This document shows, one piece after another, positions 26,885-35,502 of a stretch of 64,000 bases of DNA. Both the position numbers and the translations under genes were made by a program. This DNA comes from Microvirga puerhi (GTDB taxonomy: Bacteria; Pseudomonadota; Alphaproteobacteria; Rhizobiales; Beijerinckiaceae). The notes under the pieces are model-generated. The model searched no databases. It was not told the origin of the DNA and saw only the letters and a list, made by a program, of their open reading frames with translations. Position 1 is the first letter of the stretch; every line of letters starts with the position of its first letter. Location of the stretch: the NCBI RefSeq assembly GCF_020089865.1, contig NZ_JAIRBM010000017.1:44200-108199 (forward strand), in the 5' to 3' direction.

Positions 26885-27864
26885 TGTCTGTGAAAGTGGG
26901 ATCACCGGCTTTAGATAGACAGGACGGCGTTGGAATTCCGATGAAGGCGTTCGCCGCCCTTGCGCTGGTGGGGCTTCTAGCCGCGCCCTTCGTCTTCTAT
27001 CCTGTTCTCTTGATGAGCATGCTGTGCTTCGCGCTCTTCGCATGCGCCTTCAATCTCCTCATCGGCTATGTGGGCCTCCTTTCCTTTGGACATGCGACCT
27101 TCTTCGGCGGCGCCGCATACTTTACGGCTCATGCGGTCAAGGTCTGGGGCTGGGATCCGCTCGCGGGACTTCTTCTCGGGGTTCTGGGGGCGGCCGCACT
27201 CGGTCTGCTGGTCGGTTTTCTCGCTATTCGCCGTCAGGGCATTTACTTCGCGATGATCACGCTCGCGCTGGGGCAGATGTTTGCCTTCATCTGCCTTCAG
27301 GTGCCTTTCACGCATGGCGAAGACGGTATCCAGGGTGTCCCGCGCGGGCATCTTCTCGGGCTGATCGATCTGAACGATCCGATCGCCATGTACTACGTGA
27401 CCCTGGCCGTGTTCCTGTTCGGTTTCTTCGCAGTCTGGCGCATCGTCAATTCTCCCTTTGGAAACATTCTCAAGGCCATCCGCGAGAATGAGCGGCGTGC
27501 CATTTCTCTCGGCTACCGTGTCGATCGATACAAGCTCGGTGCCTTTGTCATGTCAGCTGCGCTGGCAGGGCTCGCCGGCGGAACGAAAGCCATCGTCTTC
27601 CAATTCGCGACGCTTACGGACGTGCAATGGCAGATGTCCGGCGAAGTCATCCTGATGACGTTGCTCGGAGGGATCGGCACCCTGATCGGCCCCGTCGTGG
27701 GTGCGGCTTTCGTCATCGCCCTTCAAAACTATCTTGCATCATCGGATTTCCCCGTGACCGTGCTGATCGGCATCATCTTCGTCGTCTGCGTGCTGCTCTT
27801 CAGACGTGGAATCGCCGGTGAGGTGATGGAACTCTTGAAGCGCAGGCAAAGTAAGCAGGTTTGA
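26884..27864 (+). CDS. Branched-chain-type ABC transporter permease, LivM-like, operon 1
   Basis: 326 aa. The core NLLIGYVGLLSFGHATFFGGAAY is the LivM signature, with LKAIRENERRAISLGYRVDRYKL as the coupling loop and a C-terminal GGIGTLIGPVVGAAFVIALQNYL. ATG 26884 overlaps the LivH-like stop by one base; a GTG one codon earlier is also possible. It completes the transporter and is followed by the GMC oxidoreductase gene after about 55 bases. Confidence 0.92.
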   Translation: MSVKVGSPALDRQDGVGIPMKAFAALALVGLLAAPFVFYPVLLMSMLCFALFACAFNLLIGYVGLLSFGHATFFGGAAYFTAHAVKVWGWDPLAGLLLGVLGAAALGLLVGFLAIRRQGIYFAMITLALGQMFAFICLQVPFTHGEDGIQGVPRGHLLGLIDLNDPIAMYYVTLAVFLFGFFAVWRIVNSPFGNILKAIRENERRAISLGYRVDRYKLGAFVMSAALAGLAGGTKAIVFQFATLTDVQWQMSGEVILMTLLGGIGTLIGPVVGAAFVIALQNYLASSDFPVTVLIGIIFVVCVLLFRRGIAGEVMELLKRRQSKQV

Positions 27865-27918
27865 TGTTCACCTGCCTTCAACATCGAAAGGATTGGTTGG
27901 AAACAGCGAGGCTGCACG

Positions 27919-29550
27919 GTGTCGAGCATTGATATGTATGACTATATCATCGTCGGTGGCGGATCGGCTGGCTGTGTCCTCGCCAATAGGCTTTCCGCCG
28001 ATCCTCGCAACTCCGTATGCCTGTTGGAAGCTGGCGGTAGGGACAATTGGATCTGGTTCCACATCCCCGTCGGCTATCTCTTCGCGATCGGAAATCCACG
28101 ATCCGACTGGATGTTCAAGACCGAGGCCGAAGCCGGCCTCAATGGCCGTGTCCTGAGCTATCCTCGTGGCAAGGTTCTCGGAGGCTGCTCCGCCATCAAT
28201 GCCATGATCTACATGCGCGGCCAGCGCGAAGATTATGACAACTGGAGGCAGATGGGCTTGCATGGCTGGAGCTGGGAGGACGTGAAGCCGATCTTCCGGC
28301 GGCACGAGGATCACTATCTTGGCGACAGCGACCATCATGGAACGGGTGGCGAATGGCGCATCGAGGCTCCACGCGTCCGGTGGGACATACTCGATGCCTT
28401 TGTCGAGGCCGCTGTCGAAGCTGGCATTCCTCGGACGGCCGACTTCAACACCGGTGACAATGAGGGCATTGCCTACTTCCAGGTGAATCAGCGGAACGGC
28501 CGCCGCTGGTCGGCTGCTCGCGGCTTCCTGAAGCCCGCCCTCTCGCGCCCAAACCTGAAGGTCGAGACCTTTGCTTCGGCCACATGCATCATCTTCGAGG
28601 GCCGCCGTGCCATCGGTATGGAGTTCGTCCAAAACGGCGTGAAGCGGCAGATTCGGGCACGCCGAGAGGTCGTCATGTCCGCAGGCGCAGTTGCAACCCC
28701 GAGATTACTGCAGCTGTCCGGCATCGGCAATGCAGATTTCCTCCAGAAGCACGGGATCAATGTCGTGCACCATCTGCCCGGGGTTGGCGAAAACCTGCAG
28801 GATCATCTACAGCTGCGGCCTATCTATAAGGTCCATGGCGTCCGCACGCTCAATGAGGATTACCGGTCACTGCTCAAGAAGGGCCACATGGCACTCGAAT
28901 ATGCTCTGTTCCGGCGCGGTCCCTTGACCATGGCTCCGTCGCAGCTCGGAGCTTTCACCCGCTCCTCGCCGCATTATGCGACACCCAACCTGCAATTCCA
29001 CATTCAACCCCTGTCTCTCGACAAGTTCGGCGAAGAGCCTCATCCGTTTCCGGCCTTCACGGCAAGCGTCTGCAATCTCCGACCCACAAGCAGAGGCAGC
29101 ATCCGACTGCGCGGCCCCGATCCATCCGAGGCGCCCGTCATCAAGCTGAATTCCTTGACGACGCAGGAGGATCAGGAGGTCGCGGTCGATGCTCTGCGTC
29201 TCGTTCGTCGCATCGTCTCCATGCCGGCGCTTCAGGAATATCGTCCTGAAGAGTACAAGCCGGGTCCGGAGCTCGAAACCGACGCGGAACTGCTGCACGG
29301 AGCTCGCGAGACTGGAACGACGATCTTCCATCCTGTCGGAACCGCCAAGATGGGGATCGAGAGCGATCCGATGGCGGTGACGGACGAACGTCTTCGCGTG
29401 CGGGGAGTTTCAGGTCTTCGTGTGATCGATGCATCCATCATGCCGATGATCACGAGTGGCAACACGAACTCGCCGACCTTGATGATTGCGGAAAAGGGCG
29501 CCGCAATGATTCTGGAAGATAATTTGAAAAACACATCGGCTGCGGCATAA
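27919..29550 (+). CDS. GMC-family FAD-dependent alcohol/choline dehydrogenase-like oxidoreductase
   Basis: 543 aa. The N-terminal FAD motif is [18 protein letters not shown], with VCLLEAGG for the ribose-binding acid. GMC signature regions are [20 protein letters not shown] and [18 protein letters not shown]; the C-terminal active-site region is [10 protein letters not shown] and [18 protein letters not shown]. It oxidises a primary alcohol, for example choline or a short-chain alcohol, with FAD. GTG 27919 follows GCGAGG; ATG 27934 is an alternative. Its position at the end of the branched-chain-type ABC operon suggests that it acts on the imported compound or a derivative (inference). Confidence 0.9.
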   Translation: MSSIDMYDYIIVGGGSAGCVLANRLSADPRNSVCLLEAGGRDNWIWFHIPVGYLFAIGNPRSDWMFKTEAEAGLNGRVLSYPRGKVLGGCSAINAMIYMRGQREDYDNWRQMGLHGWSWEDVKPIFRRHEDHYLGDSDHHGTGGEWRIEAPRVRWDILDAFVEAAVEAGIPRTADFNTGDNEGIAYFQVNQRNGRRWSAARGFLKPALSRPNLKVETFASATCIIFEGRRAIGMEFVQNGVKRQIRARREVVMSAGAVATPRLLQLSGIGNADFLQKHGINVVHHLPGVGENLQDHLQLRPIYKVHGVRTLNEDYRSLLKKGHMALEYALFRRGPLTMAPSQLGAFTRSSPHYATPNLQFHIQPLSLDKFGEEPHPFPAFTASVCNLRPTSRGSIRLRGPDPSEAPVIKLNSLTTQEDQEVAVDALRLVRRIVSMPALQEYRPEEYKPGPELETDAELLHGARETGTTIFHPVGTAKMGIESDPMAVTDERLRVRGVSGLRVIDASIMPMITSGNTNSPTLMIAEKGAAMILEDNLKNTSAAA

Positions 29551-29564
29551 ATATCTTTTGCACC

Positions 29565-30983
29565 CTAAAGACGCGCATAGTCATCTTCGAGCCGCACGAT
29601 GTCGTCCTCGCTGAGATGGGCTCCCGATTGCACCTCGATCAGGTCGAGAAAGCTGCTACCCGAATTTTCCAGCCTATGGATGCATCCACATGGGATATCG
29701 ATCGATTCGTTCTCGCGCAACAAGAGGCGCTCTCGGTCACGCGTGACCAGAGCCTGCCCTCTTACGACAACCCAATGTTCGGACCGGTGATAATGCTTCT
29801 GCAGTGACAATCTTGCGCCGGGATTGACCCGAATATGCTTGACCAGGAATCCCTCTCCGCCATGGAGACATCGATAGCTACCCCAAGGACGATATGCTTC
29901 CGCGGTTTGGATCGCCGCCCCCAGTCCCTGCCCTTTCATGTCGTCGACGAGCTTTCTCACATCCTGGGCATGATCTCTTTCAGCCACGAGGATCGCATCG
30001 GAAGTGGCAACGACAATCAGGTTCCTGATCCCCATCGTCGCAATCAACGGCCCCTCGGAGCGGATATAACTACCCTCCGTATCCTGCAAAAATACCTGTC
30101 CTGACACGACATTGGCCCTGCCGTCTTTATGCTCCCTCCCCCAGATTGCCGACCAGCTGCCGATATCGTGCCAGGAGAACGGAGAGAGGACCGCAGCCAT
30201 GTTGTGTGTCCTTTCCAGAACGGCGTGATCGAGCGAGATATCCGTCGCCCTGGAAAAGGCCTCGCTTTCCAAGCGCAGGAAATCGAGGTCGGCGCTGGCC
30301 GCACGAACCGAGTGTTCGCAGGCATTGAGTAAGGCCGGCTCCCATGTCGCGAGTTCGTTGAGTAGTCTTTGCGCCGACAGAAGAAAGATTCCGCTGTTCC
30401 ACGCATAGGCGCCGCTTCTGAAAAACTGCTCGGCTGTCGCGAGATCGGGCTTTTCCCTAAAGCCCCGGACCTCGCAAACATCATCCGGCTCCAGGCATTG
30501 CCCGAGGTGGATATAGCCGAATCCTGTTTCGGGAGCGGACGGCCGGATGGCGAAGAGGACGAAGAGCCCTTTGCGCGCCCACTCGATACCTTTCGCTATC
30601 GCAGCTCTGAACGCGTCGATGTTCTCGATGGCATGATCCGTAGGTGTGATCAGCAGGATCGCTTCAGGCTGTTGTCGGATGGCAACAAGCGCCGCCGCCG
30701 CGGAGGCAGGGGCCGTGTTGCGGCTTGCTGGCTCCAGAACGATCCGTGCATCGGAAATCCCGATCTCTCGCAATTGCTCCGCAATGGTAAAGCGATGCTG
30801 CGCATTGGCAACGACGATCGGCGCCTCGAAGACGGAACGATCGCTCACCCTCTCAGCCGCTTGCTGCAGGAGAGTCTCCCGCCCGGTGAGGCGCAGCAAT
30901 TGCTTGGGATAGTTCTGACGCGACAAAGGCCAAAGTCGACTTCCGGTGCCTCCGGACAGAAGGACGGGAATGATTTTGCCCAT
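29565..30983 (-). CDS. manC: Mannose-1-phosphate guanylyltransferase / mannose-6-phosphate isomerase
   Basis: 472 aa bifunctional type. The N-terminal nucleotidyltransferase domain starts IIPVLLSGGTGSRLWPLSR and includes ILLITPTDHAI and GFGYIHLG. The C-terminal type II PMI cupin has RPWGSYRCLHGGEGFLVKHIRVNPGARLSLQKHYHRSEHWVVV and a late IHRLENSG. It makes GDP-mannose for exopolysaccharide, LPS or glycan. No glycosyltransferases are adjacent. It is convergent with the GMC gene (14 bases apart). Confidence 0.93.
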   Translation of the reverse strand: MGKIIPVLLSGGTGSRLWPLSRQNYPKQLLRLTGRETLLQQAAERVSDRSVFEAPIVVANAQHRFTIAEQLREIGISDARIVLEPASRNTAPASAAAALVAIRQQPEAILLITPTDHAIENIDAFRAAIAKGIEWARKGLFVLFAIRPSAPETGFGYIHLGQCLEPDDVCEVRGFREKPDLATAEQFFRSGAYAWNSGIFLLSAQRLLNELATWEPALLNACEHSVRAASADLDFLRLESEAFSRATDISLDHAVLERTHNMAAVLSPFSWHDIGSWSAIWGREHKDGRANVVSGQVFLQDTEGSYIRSEGPLIATMGIRNLIVVATSDAILVAERDHAQDVRKLVDDMKGQGLGAAIQTAEAYRPWGSYRCLHGGEGFLVKHIRVNPGARLSLQKHYHRSEHWVVVRGQALVTRDRERLLLRENESIDIPCGCIHRLENSGSSFLDLIEVQSGAHLSEDDIVRLEDDYARL

Positions 30984-31236
30984 CTTGGATGAAGCTGCCG
31001 GCGAGAACCGGCATCCCTGCAGAAGATAATCTCAATCTACCGCAGGGAACGAAGAGCGATACTGTTGCAATAGAGAGGGCTGCCTTGCTAGACAGCGAAC
31101 CTTCGCCGCGCGGGAAATGGCGGAGTCGAAGGGGTTCGGGCGGTCGCGAAGGAACACACCGGTCATCCTCGAAACGGGAGGTCGATCCTCCAGCATCGCA
31201 AGACCACTTTCCTCGCGATGCTCAAGCGAACAAGGC

Positions 31237-32064
31237 TCAATGACTATTTTCTATCCCATCGACATGGTCATGCGAGCGCAAATGACTGGCCGCCCATATG
31301 GCCGCTTGAGTCCTGTTTTTGGCTCGGATCTTGCGAAGAATTGCCTTCACATGGACCTTCACAGTTGCTTCTGTGATGTCAAACTTCCGCGCGATGATCT
31401 TGTTGGAGTCGCCCTGCATCAGGCAGCGAAGGATGACTGTCTCTCTTAGCGAGAGCCCACGCTTACCCAGCTTGCTTCCGGCCTCCATCAGCGCCTCATC
31501 GGGGTCCTCCTGAACCTCCTCGGTCTCTGCAGATGGTGCATGCACAAGGCTGAGAATGGCGGCAGGATAGACCGCCTCCCCCAACATCACCAAATCCAAC
31601 GACTTGACCAGGACTTCACAGGAAACGGACTTGACCAGATAGGCGTCAACGCCTGACTGGAATGCCGAGAGAACCTCCCTGAGATCATAGTGATCCACTA
31701 GGACCACAACCTTTGCCGCGTTCCGCTCCGCCTTGAATTGTTTGATCTGCCGAAAAACGTTCTCGTGATCGCTGCCTGCACTGACGATCAGCATGACGGC
31801 CTGATCTAGCTGTCGGGACCGAGCTTCCTCGAAGCTTGAGCAGGATTGAAGGACCTGGAAGCGCGTATCCGTCAGAATACGTTTCAAGCCCTCTCTCAGC
31901 AGAGTATTGGGCTCGATAAGCAACATCGGGACGAGATCGGTATCCGCCCTAAGCGTGCGGTCCAAATCGCCATGTGCCTGAGGGTCCGAGCTCTTCGAGA
32001 AAGTCTCGTTTGGCACTAAGCTATCCAAGTTGGATAGGCTATCGAAACTATAGTTCTTCCTCAT
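31237..32064 (-). CDS. LuxR/NarL-type regulator with degenerate receiver domain, copy 1
   Basis: 275 aa from ATG 32064 (AGAGAAG upstream); an ATG 13 codons earlier has no ribosome site. The receiver-like domain spans about residues 45-165. The usual acidic pair is reduced to EP (LLIEPNTLLREGL). The phosphoacceptor strand reads MLIVSAGSD with no Asp in the expected place, though the conserved Lys is kept (YLVKS). The C-terminal GerE HTH is intact: SLRETVILRCLMQGDSNKIIARKFDITEATVKVHVKAILRKIRAKNRTQAA. Probably a phosphorylation-independent DNA-binding regulator. It is paralogous to the gene at 33116. Confidence 0.85.
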   Translation of the reverse strand: MRKNYSFDSLSNLDSLVPNETFSKSSDPQAHGDLDRTLRADTDLVPMLLIEPNTLLREGLKRILTDTRFQVLQSCSSFEEARSRQLDQAVMLIVSAGSDHENVFRQIKQFKAERNAAKVVVLVDHYDLREVLSAFQSGVDAYLVKSVSCEVLVKSLDLVMLGEAVYPAAILSLVHAPSAETEEVQEDPDEALMEAGSKLGKRGLSLRETVILRCLMQGDSNKIIARKFDITEATVKVHVKAILRKIRAKNRTQAAIWAASHLRSHDHVDGIENSH

Positions 32065-32356
32065 AGTCTGCTTCTCTGGCCAAGCCCCCGGACAGTTCAG
32101 CATGATACTTATTTATATTTCCCTTACGCGAAACCTAACCCAACTCTTCCCGACACACAAATGGGTTGTCGCAGGCAACGGGCCTTGAAACTGCAGATTG
32201 GTCATTTTTGCAAAGAGCGCCTTAAGCAATTATTTCCTGAAACCATCCTTACCCTGCAATCCTGCAAACCTGATCGAGGTTTTCAGGGAGTGGTTTCAGC
32301 CAATTTTGGGGGGTGAGGGTCATTGATTCGCATGCCGCGATACTCTTGCGAGTAAG

Positions 32357-32716
32357 ATGAAGCACTTCATTGAAGTGGAAACTAGACATCAGCGACAAGC
32401 AGCTTTAGACCAATTCATACCGTCGGCCGGAATCGCTTGGGTTCAAAATAAGATCATAGAAACGCAAATGGAGCCGATATCCGTCATCATGCGGTGCTAC
32501 TTTAATCTCGTCGACGGGCACGCAAGAATTCTCGATCACGACGGCATCGAGGTCTTGGATTTGGACCAAGCTCGAGTCCAGGCATTAAAAGCAATCGAAG
32601 AGCTGCTCGAAGAAGACGGTGAAATGGCAGACGATTGGCGCAACTGGACTCTCGAAGTAACGAACGAGAGCGGAACAATTCTATTCTCGATTCCTCTCAA
32701 TGGCATTCTTCATTGA
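32357..32716 (+). CDS. DUF6894-like small protein
   Basis: 119 aa if the first ATG is used. The conserved part is MRCYFNLVDGHARILDHDGIEVLDLDQARVQALKAIEELL, then DDWRNWTLEVTNESGTILFSIPL. This matches the short DUF6894 family, common in Methylobacterium/Microvirga/Bradyrhizobium relatives, of unknown function. The family usually begins near MRCYF, so starts at ATG 32468 or 32489 are equally possible; none has a strong ribosome site. The palindrome at 32363-32377 lies inside the longer version, which favours a downstream start. Confidence 0.6.
   Translation: MKHFIEVETRHQRQAALDQFIPSAGIAWVQNKIIETQMEPISVIMRCYFNLVDGHARILDHDGIEVLDLDQARVQALKAIEELLEEDGEMADDWRNWTLEVTNESGTILFSIPLNGILH
32363..32377. promoter_or_regulatory. 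Short inverted repeat near DUF6894-like gene start
   Basis: CACTTCA-T-TGAAGTG is a perfect 7+1+7 inverted repeat. It overlaps the first possible codons of the DUF6894-like gene and could be an operator if translation starts downstream at 32468 or 32489. Confidence 0.3.
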
Positions 32717-32851
32717 TTGGCTACCTTTGCTCGCCCGTTGCGCGGCTCTCACATCTATGAGCTTCTGAAGCATCGTTCTAACATGGCCTTTGACGCGATC
32801 TTTTTCGATCGTCGTACTAAGGAACTCGCTTTTATCTTGCTTGGAGACCAT
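32681..32851 (-). pseudogene. Possible remnant or microprotein with half of a LuxR HTH
   Basis: A minus-strand frame from ATG 32851 gives 56 aa: TIEKDRVKGHVRTMLQKL followed by IDVRAAQRA. This lines up with the recognition and last helices of the flanking LuxR paralogues (TEATVKVHVKAILRKI..NRTQAA). The frame can extend upstream to 33013, but that part resembles nothing. The first two HTH helices and the receiver are missing. It is either the decayed tail of a third paralogue or a small truncated regulator. GAGG lies 8 bases ahead of the ATG. Its 3' end overlaps the DUF6894-like gene by 36 bases. Confidence 0.4.
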
Positions 32852-33115
32852 GGGCTTAGCCTCACGAAGAGTAGCCAGATCGGTCGCACTGAAACAACAT
32901 CTCAAAAACTTTGAGCGCCGAACGCGCACAAAATTTCCAAAGTGTCTGTTCTGTTTAGCTGGATAAGGCATTGCCCCATGCATCGCTTCAAAGCTTCGGG
33001 GATGCCTATACATTCTCTATAAGAAACCGAGCGAGGTTCCGGCAGTCATTCTCGCTCGGGCACTCGTATATCGCCAGATATTGCAACACACTTTCAATTC
33101 TGGCTTGGAACAAAC

Positions 33116-33847
33116 CTAAGACGACAGAGACGAGTGGTCCTCATGTGCACCGTTCGCAAAATGCGTTACGGCCCACATTGCCGCCTGCGTGCGGTTCGTC
33201 ACCCGGATTTTACGAAGAATAGCTTTCACGTGAACCTTTACGGTTGCTTCGGCCACTTCGAGCTTCCGAGCAATTGTCTTGTTAGGAGCACCTTCCATCA
33301 GGCAATGAAGGATCTCCGCCTCTCTGGCCGAAAGCATCCTGGTCGGCAAACTCGTTGCTACCACCTGCATTCTCTGAACATCGACCGAGCCGTAGAACCG
33401 GGGTGCCGTCGTAGGCTCTTTGTGTTCCGAGAGGGCAGAGATGACCATCGAGGCAGGGAAAACCTTCTCTCCGAGCATGACGAGGTCGAGGTATCGGATC
33501 AGTGTTTCGCACCCGATTGTCGCCAGACAATAACCTTCGGCGCCCGCATCCATCGCTGCGACCATCCGATTCAGGTCGAAGCTATCGGCAAGCACAACGA
33601 CGCGGGATGCATGCGTCTGCGATTTTAAGTCTCGAACGATCGCCGGCGTGCGATCTTGGTAGAGGTTCTCGTCGAGGACAAAGAGAACATCAGCCTCCTT
33701 CGTCTGAGAGAGAAAATCCTTGCCATCGACTGTACTGTCAGGGTGCACACGATAGTGCGTACTCGATAGAATGTGTCGGATACCTTCGCGCAACATGGCA
33801 TTCCGGCAGAGAAGGAACGTTGTTACGGGCGAGAGATTCTGCGACAT
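33116..33847 (-). CDS. LuxR/NarL-type regulator with degenerate receiver domain, copy 2
   Basis: 243 aa, ATG 33847. The receiver-like part (about 8-135) lacks the acidic pair (FLLCRNAMLREGI has Cys-Arg) and the conserved Lys (YCLAT instead of YLxK). An Asp (residue 59, FVLDEN) sits roughly where a phosphoacceptor would be. The GerE HTH (about 178-235) is intact with SAREAEILHCLMEGAPNKTIARKLEVAEATVKVHVKAILRKIRVTNRTQAA. It shares the LVMLGE(K/A)V(F/Y)P linker with the gene at 31237, showing recent common origin. A 7-2-7 inverted site lies about 80 bases upstream (33927-33942). Confidence 0.85.
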   Translation of the reverse strand: MSQNLSPVTTFLLCRNAMLREGIRHILSSTHYRVHPDSTVDGKDFLSQTKEADVLFVLDENLYQDRTPAIVRDLKSQTHASRVVVLADSFDLNRMVAAMDAGAEGYCLATIGCETLIRYLDLVMLGEKVFPASMVISALSEHKEPTTAPRFYGSVDVQRMQVVATSLPTRMLSAREAEILHCLMEGAPNKTIARKLEVAEATVKVHVKAILRKIRVTNRTQAAMWAVTHFANGAHEDHSSLSS

Positions 33848-34522
33848 ACCTGGTCATCCTTCAGCAGTTTTCTCCTAAATTATACAATTCATAACTTGTT
33901 AATCATTAAGGCAAAGGAGGTAATTTTACCGCTTAGGGGGTAATTTGAATATCGTCCTTCAATTCATCTACAGAACTATAAAATTCCTTTTGGAAGAATA
34001 TTAGCTGGCCCAGCAGACGATTTTTACCCACATTGGATAGCCACGCTTTGAAAATCCGGCATATTAGGCACATTTTCTCAAAGAGAATATAAGTCTACCG
34101 TGCGCCAGTACGTCTGACCTTATTAAAAAACTATCGAATCTATTGCGCCGACTGATCTCATTTCGCCGCCGTGACGCCGTGCGAGTATCGACAGCTCGAT
34201 ACCAAAGATTCCATTTCTTTGTATTGCTAGCTATTCCGGTTTTCAGCCTCAGCCTGCCTTCCATAGTTGAAGCATCAGCAACACGCATCGGTCGCCCTTG
34301 TGAAGGTGGCATTCAGTCCGTCCAATGGCGAAAGCACGTTTATCTATATCGTTATCTCTCTGCCTGAAACGGATGAAGCTTCTGCCGCGATCGTTTTTGC
34401 TTCCCTAAAATACGATGCGACCGCGATCGGATCAGACACAGCGATTAGAAGGCCAGATAGCGGACAAGAACTTGAAGGCCTGATTACGCGGATCAATGTC
34501 TGCACCCGCATTCGGAACGAGT
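33848..34522. other. AT-rich intergenic region
   Basis: 675 bases between LuxR copy 2 (minus start) and TerC (minus end). The composition is visibly more AT-rich than the rest of the window. It contains the NarL-like site at 33927-33942. Open frames here (a TTG-started frame from 34143 with a hydrophobic stretch, and overlapping frames from 34267 on + and 34312 on -) lack ribosome sites and family features, so I do not call a gene. Confidence 0.5.
33927..33942. promoter_or_regulatory. NarL-like 7-2-7 inverted heptamer site
   Basis: TACCGCT (33927-33933), TA, GGGGGTA (33936-33942; complement TACCCCC) forms two inverted TACYNMT-like heptamers spaced by 2 bases, the arrangement bound by NarL-type GerE domains. 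It is 80 bases upstream of LuxR copy 2 and suits autoregulation or cross-regulation by the paralogue. Based on motif resemblance only. Confidence 0.4.
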
Positions 34523-35257
34523 TCATCGCTTTTTCTTGGCGCGCCGCGACAGCATGTTCAACGCCTCCACAAGGGCTGAGAAGGCCATGGCGGTGTAGAT
34601 GTAACCTTTTGGAACGTGCGCTCCGAAACCCTCTGCAATCAATGCCATACCAATCATTAGAAGGAACCCAAGAGCCAGCATGACTACCGTCGGATTGGCC
34701 TGGATGAACCGTGCCAGAGGATCGGCAGCGAGAAGCATGACGGAAACGGCGACAATGACGGCAATCACCATCACCGGAATATGATCGGTCATGCCAACCG
34801 CGGTGATGATGCTGTCGATTGAGAAGACGAGGTCGAGAACCAGAATCTGCCCGACGGCCGAGGCAAAGCCCAAACTCGCCTTGCTACCCTCGAACATATC
34901 AGGGCCGTGATCGGGATCGACATTGTGATGAATTTCCTTCGTGGCTTTCCATACGAGAAACAAGCCGCCTGCGACGAGGATCAGGTCCCGCCAAGAGAAA
35001 CTGTGCCCCAGGGCTGTGAAGAGCGGGTTCGTCAGCCGCGCGATGATCGCCACCGTTCCGAGAAGCCCGAGACGCAAGATGAGGGCCAGACCTATTCCAA
35101 TTCTGCGCGCTTTCGTCTGCTGGTGCGCAGGCAACTTATTGGTCAGGATGGAAATGAAGATCAGATTGTCGATCCCGAGCACCACCTCCATCACCACGAG
35201 GGTAGCAAGGGCAGCCCAGACAGTCGGATCCGAGAACAGAGTAAGAATTTCACTCAT
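34523..35257 (-). CDS. TerC family integral membrane protein
   Basis: 244 aa from ATG 35257; a GTG three codons upstream is an alternative, and neither has a strong ribosome site. About seven hydrophobic helices. Family hallmarks are the Asp-containing motifs [18 protein letters not shown] in helix 1 and [19 protein letters not shown] in the middle, plus the basic C-terminus (RRAKKKR). TerC proteins are linked to tellurite resistance and, in related cases, manganese export at the inner membrane; the true substrate here is inferred only. It stands alone and is divergent from the GntR regulator. Confidence 0.9.
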   Translation of the reverse strand: MSEILTLFSDPTVWAALATLVVMEVVLGIDNLIFISILTNKLPAHQQTKARRIGIGLALILRLGLLGTVAIIARLTNPLFTALGHSFSWRDLILVAGGLFLVWKATKEIHHNVDPDHGPDMFEGSKASLGFASAVGQILVLDLVFSIDSIITAVGMTDHIPVMVIAVIVAVSVMLLAADPLARFIQANPTVVMLALGFLLMIGMALIAEGFGAHVPKGYIYTAMAFSALVEALNMLSRRAKKKR

Positions 35258-35380
35258 CAATTGCACTCAGCGATCAAGCCTCCGTTATCTTGGCGTGATG
35301 AGTGATACGCAAGAGGGAACATTTCGTCCCTTTGTGCCCGGCCGCCGGAATCCGCTGCGAACCAAAATGAACCCTTACGA

Positions 35381-35484
35381 AACCAATTGCAAAATGGTTC
35401 GTAGATGCGCTAGCTTTCTTTCAATTGGAATCCTATCCAAGCAAGAAAGCACCAGAAGAGTGCGCACCAATATAACAATTGGTT
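35381..35484. promoter_or_regulatory. Three CAATTGG-type sites, candidate GntR/FCD operators
   Basis: AACCAATTG (35381-35389), CAATTGGAA (35422-35430) and CAATTGGTT (35476-35484) share a CCAATTG core in alternating orientation within 104 bases of the regulator leader. In GC-rich DNA this AT-rich core is unlikely to recur by chance three times. They probably serve autoregulation of the downstream FCD regulator and its operon. Confidence 0.45.
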
Positions 35485-35502
35485 CCAGGGAACAGTGATA
35501 TC

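Noticed and set aside
34064..34683. Overlapping frames at 34064-34312 (-), 34143-34367 (+) and 34267-34683 (+)
   Set aside because: They lack ribosome sites and family features, overlap each other on opposite strands, and one runs into TerC. The hydrophobic stretch after 34170 is suggestive of a signal peptide, but the only start is TTG.
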